NCBI GenBank assembly: GCA_032209605.1
Contig: JASFXZ010000003.1
Span: 4,528,807-4,592,806 of the forward strand
DNA from: Mactromeris polynyma
Lineage: Eukaryota > Mollusca > Bivalvia > Venerida > Mactridae
Direction of reading: 5' to 3'
Length of the DNA stretch: 64,000 nt
Shown piece by piece: positions 1 through 11,700 of this stretch. The notes under the pieces were generated by a model. The model ran no database searches. It was not told where the DNA came from and worked only from the letters and a program-made list of their open reading frames with translations. A program made the position numbers and the translations under genes. The stretch's first letter is position 1. Each line of letters begins with the position of its first letter.

Positions 1-607
1 TTTTGTCATGGCCATTTGTACACGAGTGGACTTCTGTTATTCCGTAAGAAGACACACTACCTAGCGCGCACAAACTTTTATAAGATTCAACTTTTTAGGC
101 AAAGATGACAGGTGAAATGTATATATTACACATTCATGTAATAACAACTTCAACAATAGTGTATCCAGGTTTCATCACCAGTGACATTTGCAAAAAAAAA
201 AATTTCATCGTATTTTGGAAATATTTAGAGAATTTGTGGCAGTTGCAACACATTTCAGCTCACTTTTCTGGGCGTCTGTCAGTCAAGCGATTTTTGCAGC
301 AGTGGTCAACGACTGCTAAAATTGAAATGACAAAAATTGTGTAGATATTGGATAGAAGCATTAATAAATAACATCGACAGAAAATGCCTCGTGGAAATTG
401 CTTGTTATCACAATACACCATACATTTCGAATATTCAATATAGTAAGCATGCGCTGACGTCACCACAACAAAGGATCCTACAATAGATAAGATGGAAAGG
501 ACTGACTTTGGCTATCCGACACAAACCATTGAATGCATCACGTCCGTCAAATACGTCGTCAACAGGGCAAAGTACTGTTCTAAGACAAATGCAAAGTCAG
601 CTGTGTC
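1..607. other. No gene recognised
   Basis: AT-rich sequence with only short open frames that show no family motifs. If the P450 gene downstream has its earlier exons on this strand, this may be intron, but no P450 I-helix or ExxR exon is visible here. Confidence 0.4.
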
Positions 608-2664
608 AGCGGGAGTGTGAGGGTGTGGGTACACGAGAGGATGTTTGTGGATCAGTGATAAGGCTGGTGTGGGCGAGTGTGTGAGGGTGCGGGTACACGA
701 GAGGATGTTTGTGGATCAGTGATAAGGCTGATGTGGGCGGGAGTGTGAGGGTGTGGGTACACCAGAGGATGTTTGTGGATCAGTGATAAGGCTGGTGTGG
801 GCGAGTGTGTGAGGGTGCGGGTACACGAGAGGATGTTTGTGGATCAGTGATAAGGCTGATGTGGGCGGGAGTGTGAGGGTGCGGGTACACCAGAGGATGT
901 TTGTGGATCAGTGATAAGGCTGGTGTGGGCGAGTGTGTGAGGGTGCGGGTACACGAGAGGATGTTTGTGGATCAGTGATAAGGCTGGTGTGGGCGGGAGT
1001 GTGCGGGTGTGGGTACACGAGAGAATGTTTGTGGATCAGTGATAAGGCTGGTGTGGGCGGGAGTGTGAGGGTGCGGGTACACGAGAGAATGTTTGTGGAT
1101 CAGTGATAAGGCTGATGTGGGCGGGAGTGTGAGGGTGCGGGTACACCAGAGGATGTTTGTGGATCAGTGATAAGGCTGGTGTGGGCGAGTGTGTGAGGGT
1201 GCGGGTACACGAGAGGATGTTTGTGGATCAGTGATAAGGCTGATGTGGGCGGGAGTGTGAGGGTGCGGGTACACCAGAGGATGTTTGTGGATCAGTGATA
1301 AGGCTGGTGTGGGCGAGTGTGTGAGGGTGCGGGTACACGAGAGGATGTTTGTGGATCAGTGATAAGGCTGGTGTGGGCGGGAGTGTGCGGGTGTGGGTAC
1401 ACGAGAGAATGTTTGTGGATCAGTGATAAGGCTGGTGTGGGCGGGAGTGTGAGGGTGCGGGTACACGATAGAATGTTTGTGGATCAGTGATAAGGCTGAT
1501 GTGGGCGGGAGTGTGAGGGTGCGGGTACACCAGAGGATGTTTGTGGATCAGTGATAAGGCTGGTGTGGGCGAGTGTGTGAGGGTGCGGGTACACGAGAGG
1601 ATGTTTGTGGATCAGTGATAAGGCTGGTGTGGGCGGGAGTGTGCGGGTGTGGGTACACGAGAGAATGTTTGTGGATCAGTGATAAGGCTGGTGTGGGCGG
1701 GAGTGTGAGGGTGCGGGTACACGAGAGAATGTTTGTGGATCAGTGATAAGGCTGGTGTCGGCGGGTGTGTGAGGGTGAGGGTACACGAGAGAATGTTTGT
1801 GAATCAGTGATAAGGCTGGTGTGGGCGGGAGTGTGCGGGTGTGGGTACACGAGAGAATGTTTGTGGATCAGTGATAAGGCTGGTGTGGGCGGGAGTGTGC
1901 GGGTGTGGGTACACGAGAGAATGTTTGTGGATCAGTGATAAGGCTGGTGTGGGCGGGAGTGTGAGGGTGTGGGTACACGAGAGAATGTTTGTGGATCAGT
2001 GATAAGGCTGGTGTGGGCGGGAGTGTGAGTACACGAGAGAATGTTTGTGGATCAGTGATAAGGCTGGTGTGGGCGGGAGTGTGAGGGTGTGGGTACACGA
2101 GAGAATGTTTGTGGATCAGTGATAAGGCTGGTGTGGGCGGGAGTGTGAGTACACGAGAGGATGTTTGTGGATCAGTGATAAGGCTGGTGTGGGCGGGAGT
2201 GTGAGGGTGCGGGTACACGAGAGGATGTTTGTGGATCAGTGATAAGGCTGGTGTGGGCGGGAGTGTGAGGGTGCGGGTACACGAGAGGATGTTTGTGGAT
2301 CAGTGATAAGGCTGGTGTGGGCGGGAGTGTGAGGGTGCGGGTACACGAGAGAATGTTTGTGGATCAGTGATAAGGCTGGTGTGGGCGGGAGTGTGAGGGT
2401 GTGGGTACACGAGAGAATGTTTGTGGATCAGTGATAAGGCTGGTGTGGGCGGGAGTGTGAGGGTGTGGGTACACGAGAGAATGTTTGTGGATCAGTGATA
2501 AGGCTGGTGTGGGCGGGAGTGTGAGGGTGTGGGTACACGAGAGAATGTTTGTGGATCAGTGATAAGGCTGGTGTGGGCGGAAGTGTGAGGGTGTGGGTAC
2601 ACGAGAGAATGTTTGTGGATCAGTGATAAGGCTGGTGTGGGCGGGAGTGTGAGGGTGTTGGTAC
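608..2664. repeat. 64-bp minisatellite, about 32 copies
   Basis: A G-rich 64-bp unit is repeated head to tail; each copy contains 'gatcagtgataaggctg' followed by a variable GT-rich half. Variant copies (cgagtg/cgggag, gctggtg/gctgatg, cacgag/caccag, gaggatg/gagaatg) recur in a fixed order through the left half, giving a higher-order period of about six units. Two copies near 2030 and 2150 lack about 12 bp. The minus-strand open frames across it are repeat translations, not genes. Confidence 0.95.
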
Positions 2665-3101
2665 ATGTTTCCACAACAGAGAATTACAAGCGTCGGTCAT
2701 TCAACGCGTCGTCGACGATTGGCACGCCGCATTCACTCGAACTTTTGCTACAAAATCCTGGATGAATGTCAAGTTTGATTTGATGGGATTCTGTGTCAGT
2801 GAAATTTTGAGAAATATAAGAAAATAAAATTGTACAAAAAAACGCCGCCTGTGAAATTTTGAAAAGTAAAATAAAAAATGTTTTGTTCGCTTGCCCCATC
2901 TTTTTCTTTAAAAATCCGAAGAACTACTGATCAATTTGGAGTGACCTAATGTCATAAATAGAATTGTCAGCTAAAAACGATAAAAACTCGGCAAAGCCTC
3001 ACTTTTATCGTATTTAGAAGACTCGTTTAATAAATTCAATAAATAATGACCACTCATGTAAGATCCTCTATATACTTATTCATAACAAAGATCAATTTTA
3101 G
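2665..3101. other. Intron or flank before P450 exon
   Basis: AT-rich and ends in a pyrimidine/AT run and AG at 3100-3101, a fitting splice acceptor for the next exon. I see no further P450 exon in it. Confidence 0.4.
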
Positions 3102-3229
3102 GTATTTGGCAACATTTGGAATCTCCATCACAACGAGGAGATCTGGGGAGATCCATGGACATTCCGACCCGAAAGATTTCTGGATGAAGACGGACAGTTG
3201 TTACCAAGGGAACATAAGTTCTCGAGGAA
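3102..3229 (+). CDS. P450 penultimate exon (PERF motif)
   Basis: 128 nt, preceded by 'caattttag' and followed by the weak donor gttagg. It encodes about 43 residues with the FRPERF motif and an acidic FLDEDGQ stretch typical of P450s. The donor was chosen because only it puts the next exon in frame without a stop. Confidence 0.85.
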
Positions 3230-3883
3230 GTTAGGACACATTAAATTAGTTCTTAACGATAACGACTAAATTGTTTTAAACGGATTCAAATAGGTTTCCT
3301 TACGTATGTCTTTCAAACACGTAGTTCATGTATATTTACACAGTTTATCAAGTTGCTACATAAATGCCATACATGTCTATAACTGAACGTCAAGAACGTT
3401 AACATATCTGTGGTTTAGATCTGTCGAGGTTATTATGAAAATTAGTTGTTGGCGTAAACTTTATATAATATATACGTTAGGAAATCACGTTTCTATGTAC
3501 GTTAAAGGTGTGTAGTTTCTATGGTGTATGAATGATCATATTCTCTTAGTTTACCATATTTACATATAATACGGAATATATCTTCATGTATTTTGATTGT
3601 ATCGAAAAAAATGAGCGCAGGATTTTAAGTACGATGTTTTGTTAAATGTTTTTTATTCTTCAGTCTTCTGGCATTTGGTATCGGGCATCGTCTTTGTCCG
3701 GGTGAGAGATTTGCTAAGATAAGATATTTCCTCTATCTGGCCACCTTGCTACGAAGATGGACATTTTCTTTCCCGGAGGGGGAAAGTATGTCGTGTGACC
3801 CACGAAATTCAAAGGCCTTTGCTGCCAGCCTCATATTTAGGACAAATCCATTTAAGTGTTGCGCCAATACAACGTCCAAGTGA
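3102..3883 (+). CDS. Cytochrome P450, C-terminal exons (partial gene)
   Basis: Two exons (3102-3229 and 3664-3883) encode the C-terminal third of a cytochrome P450, a haem-thiolate monooxygenase usually anchored in the endoplasmic reticulum. The first exon gives VFGNIWNLHH then the FRPERF segment (PERF motif). The second begins just before FGIGHRLCPG, a full FxxGxRxCxG haem-binding motif with its cysteine, then the L-helix and a stop at 3881-3883. Joining 3229 to 3664 (donor gt at 3230, acceptor cag at 3661-3663) keeps the frame and yields NLLAFGIGHRLCPGE, as expected for the family. The style resembles CYP2-clan enzymes, but I do not assign a subfamily. Upstream exons (I-helix, ExxR) were not found in the window, so the gene is partial or truncated. 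It converges with the frataxin gene. Confidence 0.9.
3664..3883 (+). CDS. P450 terminal exon (haem-binding loop)
   Basis: Preceded by a pyrimidine-rich acceptor ('ttttattcttcag'). It encodes the haem-binding loop FGIGHRLCPGE and about 60 residues to the TGA at 3881-3883, a normal C-terminal length for the family. All invariant loop residues (Phe, Gly, Arg, Cys, Gly) are intact, so nothing here points to a pseudogene. Confidence 0.9.
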
Positions 3884-5041
3884 GCAGATGCTAAATTAAT
3901 GACAGTGTAAAGCAAAGTCATTCCGTTTGTAGGAAAAAGACATTATGTTATACGCAGTTGTACATACCGCTATCAATGCTTACAGTGTATGACTGTGTTC
4001 ATGTACATCCGTATATTGTATTAAACTGTATAAGTGAATAGGTATTGGCTTGGTATATCATTATTATGCTACGGCAAACAGAAACTGTCACAATTTGCAC
4101 ATCCACTCTATATACACACGGAGATACGGAATATACATGTAAATCATTCAGTACAAAAGCTAAAGGTATACAATACATATTTATAATCGTAAACTTAGCT
4201 AAAAAGCAACATCTTAAATGTACATGTTCTGCTCCAAAAATGATCTTTTCGACTATTGTACGACTAACTGTTTGCGATAAAACCACATTGCAATTATTTG
4301 ATGTTATGCAGTTGTTCATAATATCTGACATTAATTATAATGTATTATTATGTACAAACCAGTGAACCTAAGCAAGTATATATCAATATATGAAAAAACA
4401 CTGTCGGCGCAATTTGAAGGTTAAGATTTGTTGTGCAACATAAAAAATTGCCGAGATGTTACGATTGCTGGTCACTCTAGATCCAAAATGGATTTCGGTA
4501 AATACACTGAAATTCAGTGGATTTCGGTAAGGTAAAGTACCCTTTATCGAAATTTTAACAATTCTGTGTCAAGGCTACAAACGTTGTCCGGTTGAAGAGA
4601 AGTTGGTTTAGTGGTTAACGCAAGATGTGATTGGTTTAAACAACACCGCTATGCTTATTGCTTTGGAACTTGGATAAGTATTGTTAGAATACAATGACAC
4701 ATCATTAACAGCTGTACATCTTTCTGGATGACGACAGCACAGCGAGAGTCTATACAAATATACTCCACCATCAAAAATACATTGGGTAATTGCAACATTT
4801 CTTTTTATTGCAAGCACCCAAGCAAAAGTGGTCATGTATGAGTACGTTTGTTCCAATTTTGAAAATATTGGTTTTTACCAGGGTATTACAATATTTTCAT
4901 AAAGCAAATCTAAGACATTGTAGATTGAATATTTTGTTTTGTTTCCATATTTGGTAAAAATAATAAATAACAGATGTGAAATAGGAATACAACTAGATAC
5001 GTCCATAGGACACAGACATCCACCCCCCCCCCCCCCATAAA
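3884..5041. other. Intergenic region between convergent P450 and frataxin
   Basis: No coding exon recognised; the short open frames on both strands lack motifs. It should contain the P450 3' UTR and possibly part of the frataxin 3' UTR. A C-run lies at about 5023-5036. Confidence 0.4.
4020..4025 (+). other. Possible polyadenylation signal for P450
   Basis: ATTAAA lies about 137 nt after the P450 stop codon. A canonical AATAAA also occurs near 4963 (in 'aataataaata'). Choice between them is not possible from sequence alone. Confidence 0.3.
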
Positions 5042-5203
5042 TCATACAGTACAACCTCTCTGGATCAACACTCAGAGGGAGAGGCACATATCACCTCATA
5101 CAGTACAACCTCTCTGGATCAACACTCAGAGGGAGAGGCACATATCACCTCATACAGTACAACCTCTCTGGATCAACACTCAGAGGGAGAGGCACATATC
5201 ACC
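5042..5203. repeat. 54-bp tandem repeat, 3 copies
   Basis: Three virtually identical 54-bp units, each starting 'tcatacagtacaacctctct'. The near-perfect identity suggests recent duplication. Confidence 0.95.
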
Positions 5204-5430
5204 TGTTGTTGAGAGGTTGTTACTTTTGACAGGTTAGACACAATTTGTGGTATGCTTTAAAGGTGGGAGCATTGATAGAGTTGCTCACCCAAGGGCCACT
5301 CTGGGAGGTTTGCCCTGTACATTGAAAGGTTTGTAGTTACAAGTTAATTCAAATCATTAACTATGATAATCTATGCAGAGACAATATTGAATTTCATTCT
5401 TGTCAAAACAGTTTTAATGTCTTCTAGAAT

Positions 5431-5634
5431 ACACTTGTACACATATAATATTACACTTGTACACATATAATATTACACTTGTACACATATAATATTACAC
5501 TTGTACACATATAATATTACACTTGTACACATATAATATTACACTTGTACACATATAATATTACACTTGTACACATATAATATTACACTTGTACACATAT
5601 AATATTACACTTGTACACATATAATATTACACTT
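5431..5634. repeat. 22-bp minisatellite at the frataxin 3' end
   Basis: About nine to ten near-perfect copies of a 22-bp unit ('acacttgtacacatataat' plus 'att'). Its right edge overlaps the last codons and the TAA stop of frataxin, so it would form most of the 3' UTR. An ATTAAA hexamer (minus strand, 5413-5418) lies just beyond its far end. Confidence 0.95.
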
Positions 5635-5774
5635 TCTGTCCAAATGAACAAATTGAAAAGTCCATATCACGTCCGATAGCTTCTGAGATTTCAGTATTTA
5701 GAATCTCATGTAACAGTGCACCATCATGTTTGTATATCCACACTCCATCTTCAAAGTCGTATCTCTTTGGTCCA
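5627..5774 (-). CDS. FXN: Frataxin terminal coding exon
   Basis: Acceptor 'aatttacag' is followed by a nucleotide that completes a Ser codon, then [24 protein letters not shown] and a C-terminal helix to TAA (5627-5629). Compared with human frataxin the C-terminal tail is slightly shorter. The final Lys-Val-stop codons are identical to the start of the adjoining 22-bp repeat. Confidence 0.93.
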
Positions 5775-8700
5775 CTGTAAATTAAAAGGGGAATTGTGAT
5801 AACAATCGCAAACAGGAAGCATTTGAAACATTTAGTAAAGAGTTTTTAAAAAATTAGGAATTATTTGCCATAGACAACATACAGAAACATTCACAAATAT
5901 TGATCAAACTAATCTCATGAAAACGAAAATTCGGGAGGACAATCGATTCATTGTATGACTAATCATTAACTTAATTCACAATAAAATGGCGACTTATATA
6001 TATTGTTTTAAAAGTTATGAGTTGGTAGCAGAAGAAACAGAACAGAATCTTTAAAATCCACGACACACAGTTCAGACACTCGGCATTTCTCGTACAAATA
6101 CCGTCTCCTGTGGCTGAGTGGTTTTCTCTTATGAATTGTGTCCTATTCTGTATTGAGATGAGAGTAATCAATGCTTATTTGTATAACTGTTCAGTCTGCT
6201 TCCTGAGAAAACAAGAGGGCCATGATGGCCCTTTATCGCTCACCTATGACCTTGCCCTCTTGCAGTCATGATCTTTGAACAATCAACATGGCTTGAAGCA
6301 ATTCACCCAAGAAACTTTTTGTGAAATTATTTTGAAATTGGGCCAACGGTTTCTGAACAGATGATTTTCTTTGAGGGTTTTTTCTTTTTAGAAGACTTTT
6401 GAAGTTCCCACTACATACATATACTGACAAGTGGCCATGTCCCCACAGAAATTGTTTTATTAAAGAACCAACATGACTTGAAAAAGTTCAGTAGGGTATC
6501 ACCCCAAATCAATTTGAAATCATGCTAGGGCATTTTGAAGATCAGGTCGAACACATGGTGTCAACAACGTAAACAAATGATTTTATATGCTCTGACCTGG
6601 TGACCTAATTTTGGACACCAAGTAACCCAGTTTCAAACTTGCCTAGATTTGATAGAGAAATACATTGTGACCAAGTTTCATAAAGATCCGGTAAAAAATA
6701 TGATCTCTAGAGCATAAACAAGATTTTATATAATTTGACCTTGACTGTCAGGTGACTCAAGTTTTAGATTTCAAGAAGACAAACATTTTAACAAATTTAA
6801 CAAAATGTAAGAAAGAATCCAAGATTTTACTATGACATGACTTATTGACCTAGTTTTTGAACCAATTGTGACCAATTTCCAAAGCTGACCTACATTTCCT
6901 ACAAACATACATTGTGATAAAGTTTCATCAAGATTGGTTCCCAACTGTGGCCTCTACAGCACAAACTAGACGTATATACTGTATAAATATAATAAGGATT
7001 GTTGGAACATGAAGGAGCTAGAGTGTAAACATAGTTGTGTATGGCATTTTTTTATAAATTAAGGGCCAGAACTCTTGATTTAATTGGCTGATTTGGACAA
7101 AAATCAAACCTGTCCAAGAACTGATGACCATATATATTGTGTCATAGTTTTGATTAGAACTGGCCAGGAAATGCTGATGCTAGAGTGAAAACATTCAAAG
7201 TGTGGAAGACGAATGATGAAAACACAACCACCAGTCATATTAGCCCACCAGAGCACAAAGGGCTCAATGGTACTAGTACAGTACTTGTGTGTTATGATGA
7301 GCTGGCATTACTCTAACCCTGACAAGATTCTAACCCACAACATCAGGGATGAGCATCTTGACAAATGTTACCTATTATACTATCACACATGACAATACCT
7401 TATTGGTGAAGAAAACCAAATCTGTTTATTAGGAGTTTGTTTGTTGATGACATAAGTTCCCCAGCTGTGACTTATCTTCACTGTTAATACACCACTCTGT
7501 AACAAGATAAAATATTACATGGTCAAATTATACAAATAATACATAGACACAAAATTAAGTATACTTTTTATTTAAATTCTGAAATCTATCTAGATGATCC
7601 CACCATGCTGTGCACTGTGCAGAATGACTGCCATACAAGTACAGCCGACACTTGTCAAATTTTTCCGCCGTATCAAAGTTATTTTTAAAGTCTTAATTTT
7701 TTCTTTCCTTATCGATATGGAAATTTGTCGGTTAAGACAAAGTTTATTGTTGTGTCGAAATTTATTGAAGTCCCAACTTACATTTTTTACCTTAAATATA
7801 TTATTAAAATGAAGTCAGATCATATTGAGCTGGTGATGAATGACTTCACACATTGTTGAATTACCTGTATTTTCACACATGTAATTAACACAATGTGAGG
7901 ATTTTTATGTAACTTTTTATTGCATGGGAAACACATCAAGTACATATATTAATGTAATAAAATGAATGTCACCATCACTGAGAATACATTAACTGATACA
8001 TGTTTGAATGAAGTCTTAGAATGTCACCATCACTGAGAATACATTAACTGATACATGTTTGAATAAAGGCTTAGAATGTCACCATCACTGAGAATACATT
8101 AACTGATACATGTTTGAATAAAGGCTTAGAATGTCACCATCACTGAGAATACATTAACTGATACATGTTTGAATAAAGGCTTAGAATGTCACCATCACTG
8201 AGAATACATTAACTGATACATGTTTGAATAAAGTCTTAGAATGTCACCATCACTGAGAAAACATTAACTGATACATGTTTGAATAAAGTCTTAGAATGTC
8301 ACCATCACTGAGAATACATTAACTGATACATGTTTGAATAAAGGCTTAGAGTGTCACCATCACTGAGAAAACATTAACTGATACATGTTTGAATAAAGGC
8401 TTAGAATGTCACCATCACTGAGAATACATTAACTGATACATGTTTGAATAAAAGCTTAGAATGTCACCATCACTGAGAAAACATTAACTGATACATGTTT
8501 GAATAATTTAGAATGTCACCATCACTGAGAATACATTAACTGATACATGTTTGAATAAAAGCTTAGAGTGTCACCATCACTGAGAAAACATTAACTGATA
8601 CATGTTTGAATAAAGGCTTAGAATGTCACCATCACTGAGAATACATTAACTGCTGTTTCATACAAGGGATACATTTTAAGAAGTTGCTTTGCCGGTTTGT

Positions 8701-11700
8701 GGCCTGCTTTTGGTCTTCTGACCATAAATGAGGTATCCATCTGGCATTCATTTTTCTAACTTCTCGATGTTTTATGAGAATTTAATGAACTCCTGCTAAA
8801 GAAATGTTGGATAACTATTTCTCGATTGGATTATCTGTCATCATCCTTCAAGATATGTCTGATTTTATCAATGTTTTCTTTTATAGTAACAGTCCTAGGT
8901 CCACTGGAACGCACAGCATCTTTAAGCCGCTGTCATCCAGCATGACAACTAGTAACCCACAAGCGAACACTCCAATCAGTAATCTGACTCTCCCCATATA
9001 TATCACAAACCTCTTTATAAATTCCTCTGGCTGTAAGACCTAGGATAGACCTATCTTTTATATAGGCTCTAATATCATCCTCTGGCTGTAAGACCTAGGA
9101 TAGACCTATCTTTTATATAGGCTCTTATATCATCCTCTGGCTGTAAGACCTAGGATAAACCTATATTTTATATAGGCTCTAATATCATCCTCTGGCTGTA
9201 AGACCTAGGATAGACCTATCTTTTATATAGGCTCTAATATCATCCTCTGGCTGTAAGACCTAGGATAGACCTATCTTTTATATAGGCTCTAATATCATCC
9301 TCAGGCTGTTAGACCTAGGATAGACCTATCTTTTATATAGGCTCTAATATCAATCACCTTTTCAGCTCTTGTGTCTGTCATTTTCAATGTAGTGTAATGA
9401 ATAGGGGATAGAGCAATGTATATAACTCATAATATCGGTATTAATGCAAACATGTCAAATTAATCAAAAACACATTCAAACAAAATTGGTTTCTACACAA
9501 TGCCAAAATAAATTATCTAATAATTTTCGTTTATCAATATAATGATCAATTTGTATTAAACGAGGCAACATATACTACAACATATATAAGACAAATTGAT
9601 CATTATATTGTTGTACCAAGTCCTCGAAATTCTGGTTGATGTATACGGGTGAGTCTTGTTATGTTGATTGTTATCGAGACAGTGGAGAATGGTTAGGCCC
9701 TATTGAAACTCTACATTAACGTTGGGAGGCCGTACTGGCGATGTTTTATCGAGACAGTGGAGAATGGTTAGGCCCTATTGAAACTCTACATTAACGTTGG
9801 GAGGCCGTACCGGCGATGTTTTATCGAGACAGTGGAGAATGGTTAGGCCCTATTGAAACTCTACATTAACGTTGGTAGGCCGTACCGGCGATGTTTTATC
9901 GGAAAACTAGTTCATAACAACTGCTGTGTATTACGTACGAAAGCCAAGTTTTCACGAAATGTTGTGCAAATCATGAACATATGGTTTAGTGAACATCACA
10001 CTACCACGACATTTGTTTTAATTTCTAAATAGAATATTTTTGGACATAAATTAACATTTATTACTAACAAAAATACGATGAGTAACATGAATGTGAAGCA
10101 AATCAAAGGACTTGTGAAGCAAATCAAAGGACTTGTGAAGCAAATCAAAGGACTTGTGAAGCAAATCAAAGGACTTGTGAAGCAAATCAAAGGACTTGTG
10201 AAGCAAATCAAAGGACTTGTGAAGCAAATCAAAGGACTTGTGAAGCAAATCAAAGGACTTGTGAAGCAAATCAAAGGACTTGTGAAGCAAATCAAAGGAC
10301 TTGTGAAGCAAATCAAAGGACTATCACCTTTAGTAGGAAGAAATATTGAAATTTGATGAACAGTAGTTGCCGCCATTCTGTATTTGAGGGCAATATTTCC
10401 AACCAAACTCCCAATAACTCCCCCCCCCCCCCCAGCATAATGTTAACAGGCTGTCAACCAGTTAGTCAACAAAATATAGGAAAGTATAGGAACATAGGAA
10501 TTGGTTGACAGTCTGCGTTAATTACTGCCTTCAAGAAAGTCATGTGGTGACGTATATTTGAATAAATGATGGTTACACCTTGACAACAGGGTCAATAATG
10601 TTTTTTTTCATTTAGCCACCTGCATTAGCCAATATTTCTCTGAAATATAACCTGAGTAATGTCAATAACTAATCTTCACTGATCTGATATATGACAGAGA
10701 TAATCGATGTTTATGATGGCAGAAGTCCAATTATATGCTAAGGGAAGCCACTGTGTATAATGATTCTAAACAGTAATTTGCTAGTTACTTCCCTTCCCAA
10801 TAACACTAAGGTCAAATTGGACCATGGAAATAGCAATTAATTCTTACAATATTTCTTAAGTGAAAACAATCAAAAGATATTTTAATGGTATATAATAGAT
10901 AAATTTGTTTGTATAGTTGAATTTGTATTTTCTATCCCCTAGTGATATTAAACATAAAAGCTCTGATTATAAAATATGTGTCTATGTGTCACTGCACTTG
11001 TCTAAACACTTGATCTACCAGGATGACTCAATATGGTAGGAATGAATGACAATTACTGAATACTTTTATCTTCTATACAAGAACTTTGTTTTACTGTGGA
11101 ATAATAAGAAATATTGACACAAAAAATTATTTTTGGTGAAAAACTAGTCAACAACTTCTAAACTTACATTAAAAGTTACATCATAATCTGGACCGAGATC
11201 AAATCTCTCAGGTAAATCTTCAAACATTTCCGACAATGAGTCAAGAGTTACATCTGCTAAATCTTCGTATTCTGCTTCTGTCAATCTGAAATACATGAAA
11301 ATTAACAGCTTTAATAAACCATGGTTCATACAGAACTTCCCCAAATAAATTCAAGGACTTTTCCCCCATTTTCAAGGACTAAAAATGTTGAAAATAGCTC
11401 TGTCATTTGTTTGCATTTTTTTCATCCTGGTTGGAATGTTTCCAAAATTCATTTTTTTTCTTTCAAATTTCAAGAACTTTTCAAGGAGTTTTTGGCTGTT
11501 GTAAATTCAAGTAGTTTTCAAGGATTAGGCATCAAATTCAAGGAGTTTTCAAGACTGGTAAGAACCTTGTAAGATCTCAACAAGAAAACAGGGATTCATA
11601 GCAACGAAGTCACAGTATAATATGTGGACATCATGTGGTAGTGTAGGAGGAAGATATGCTGTAATGTCACACACCTATCACTTGTCTAAATGTCACACAC

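Larger units (their letters stand above)
7497..11167 (-). other. Frataxin intron (between exons C and B)
   Basis: 3.7 kb spliced out between the acidic-helix exon and the sheet exon. It carries four tandem arrays and an inverted repeat, listed separately; the rest (for example 8652-9022 and 10434-11167) is AT-rich with no recognised gene. A C-run occurs at about 10422-10433. Confidence 0.75.

Noticed and set aside
1868..2674. Proline/histidine-rich minus-strand frames
   Set aside because: Read from the 64-bp minisatellite; broken by unit variants and no conserved ends.
3733..3921. 62-residue minus-strand frame
   Set aside because: Antisense of the P450 terminal exon.
10051..10406. Heptad-repeat protein candidates on both strands
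   Set aside because: Eleven perfect 21-bp repeats inside a frataxin intron; frames open on both strands at once.
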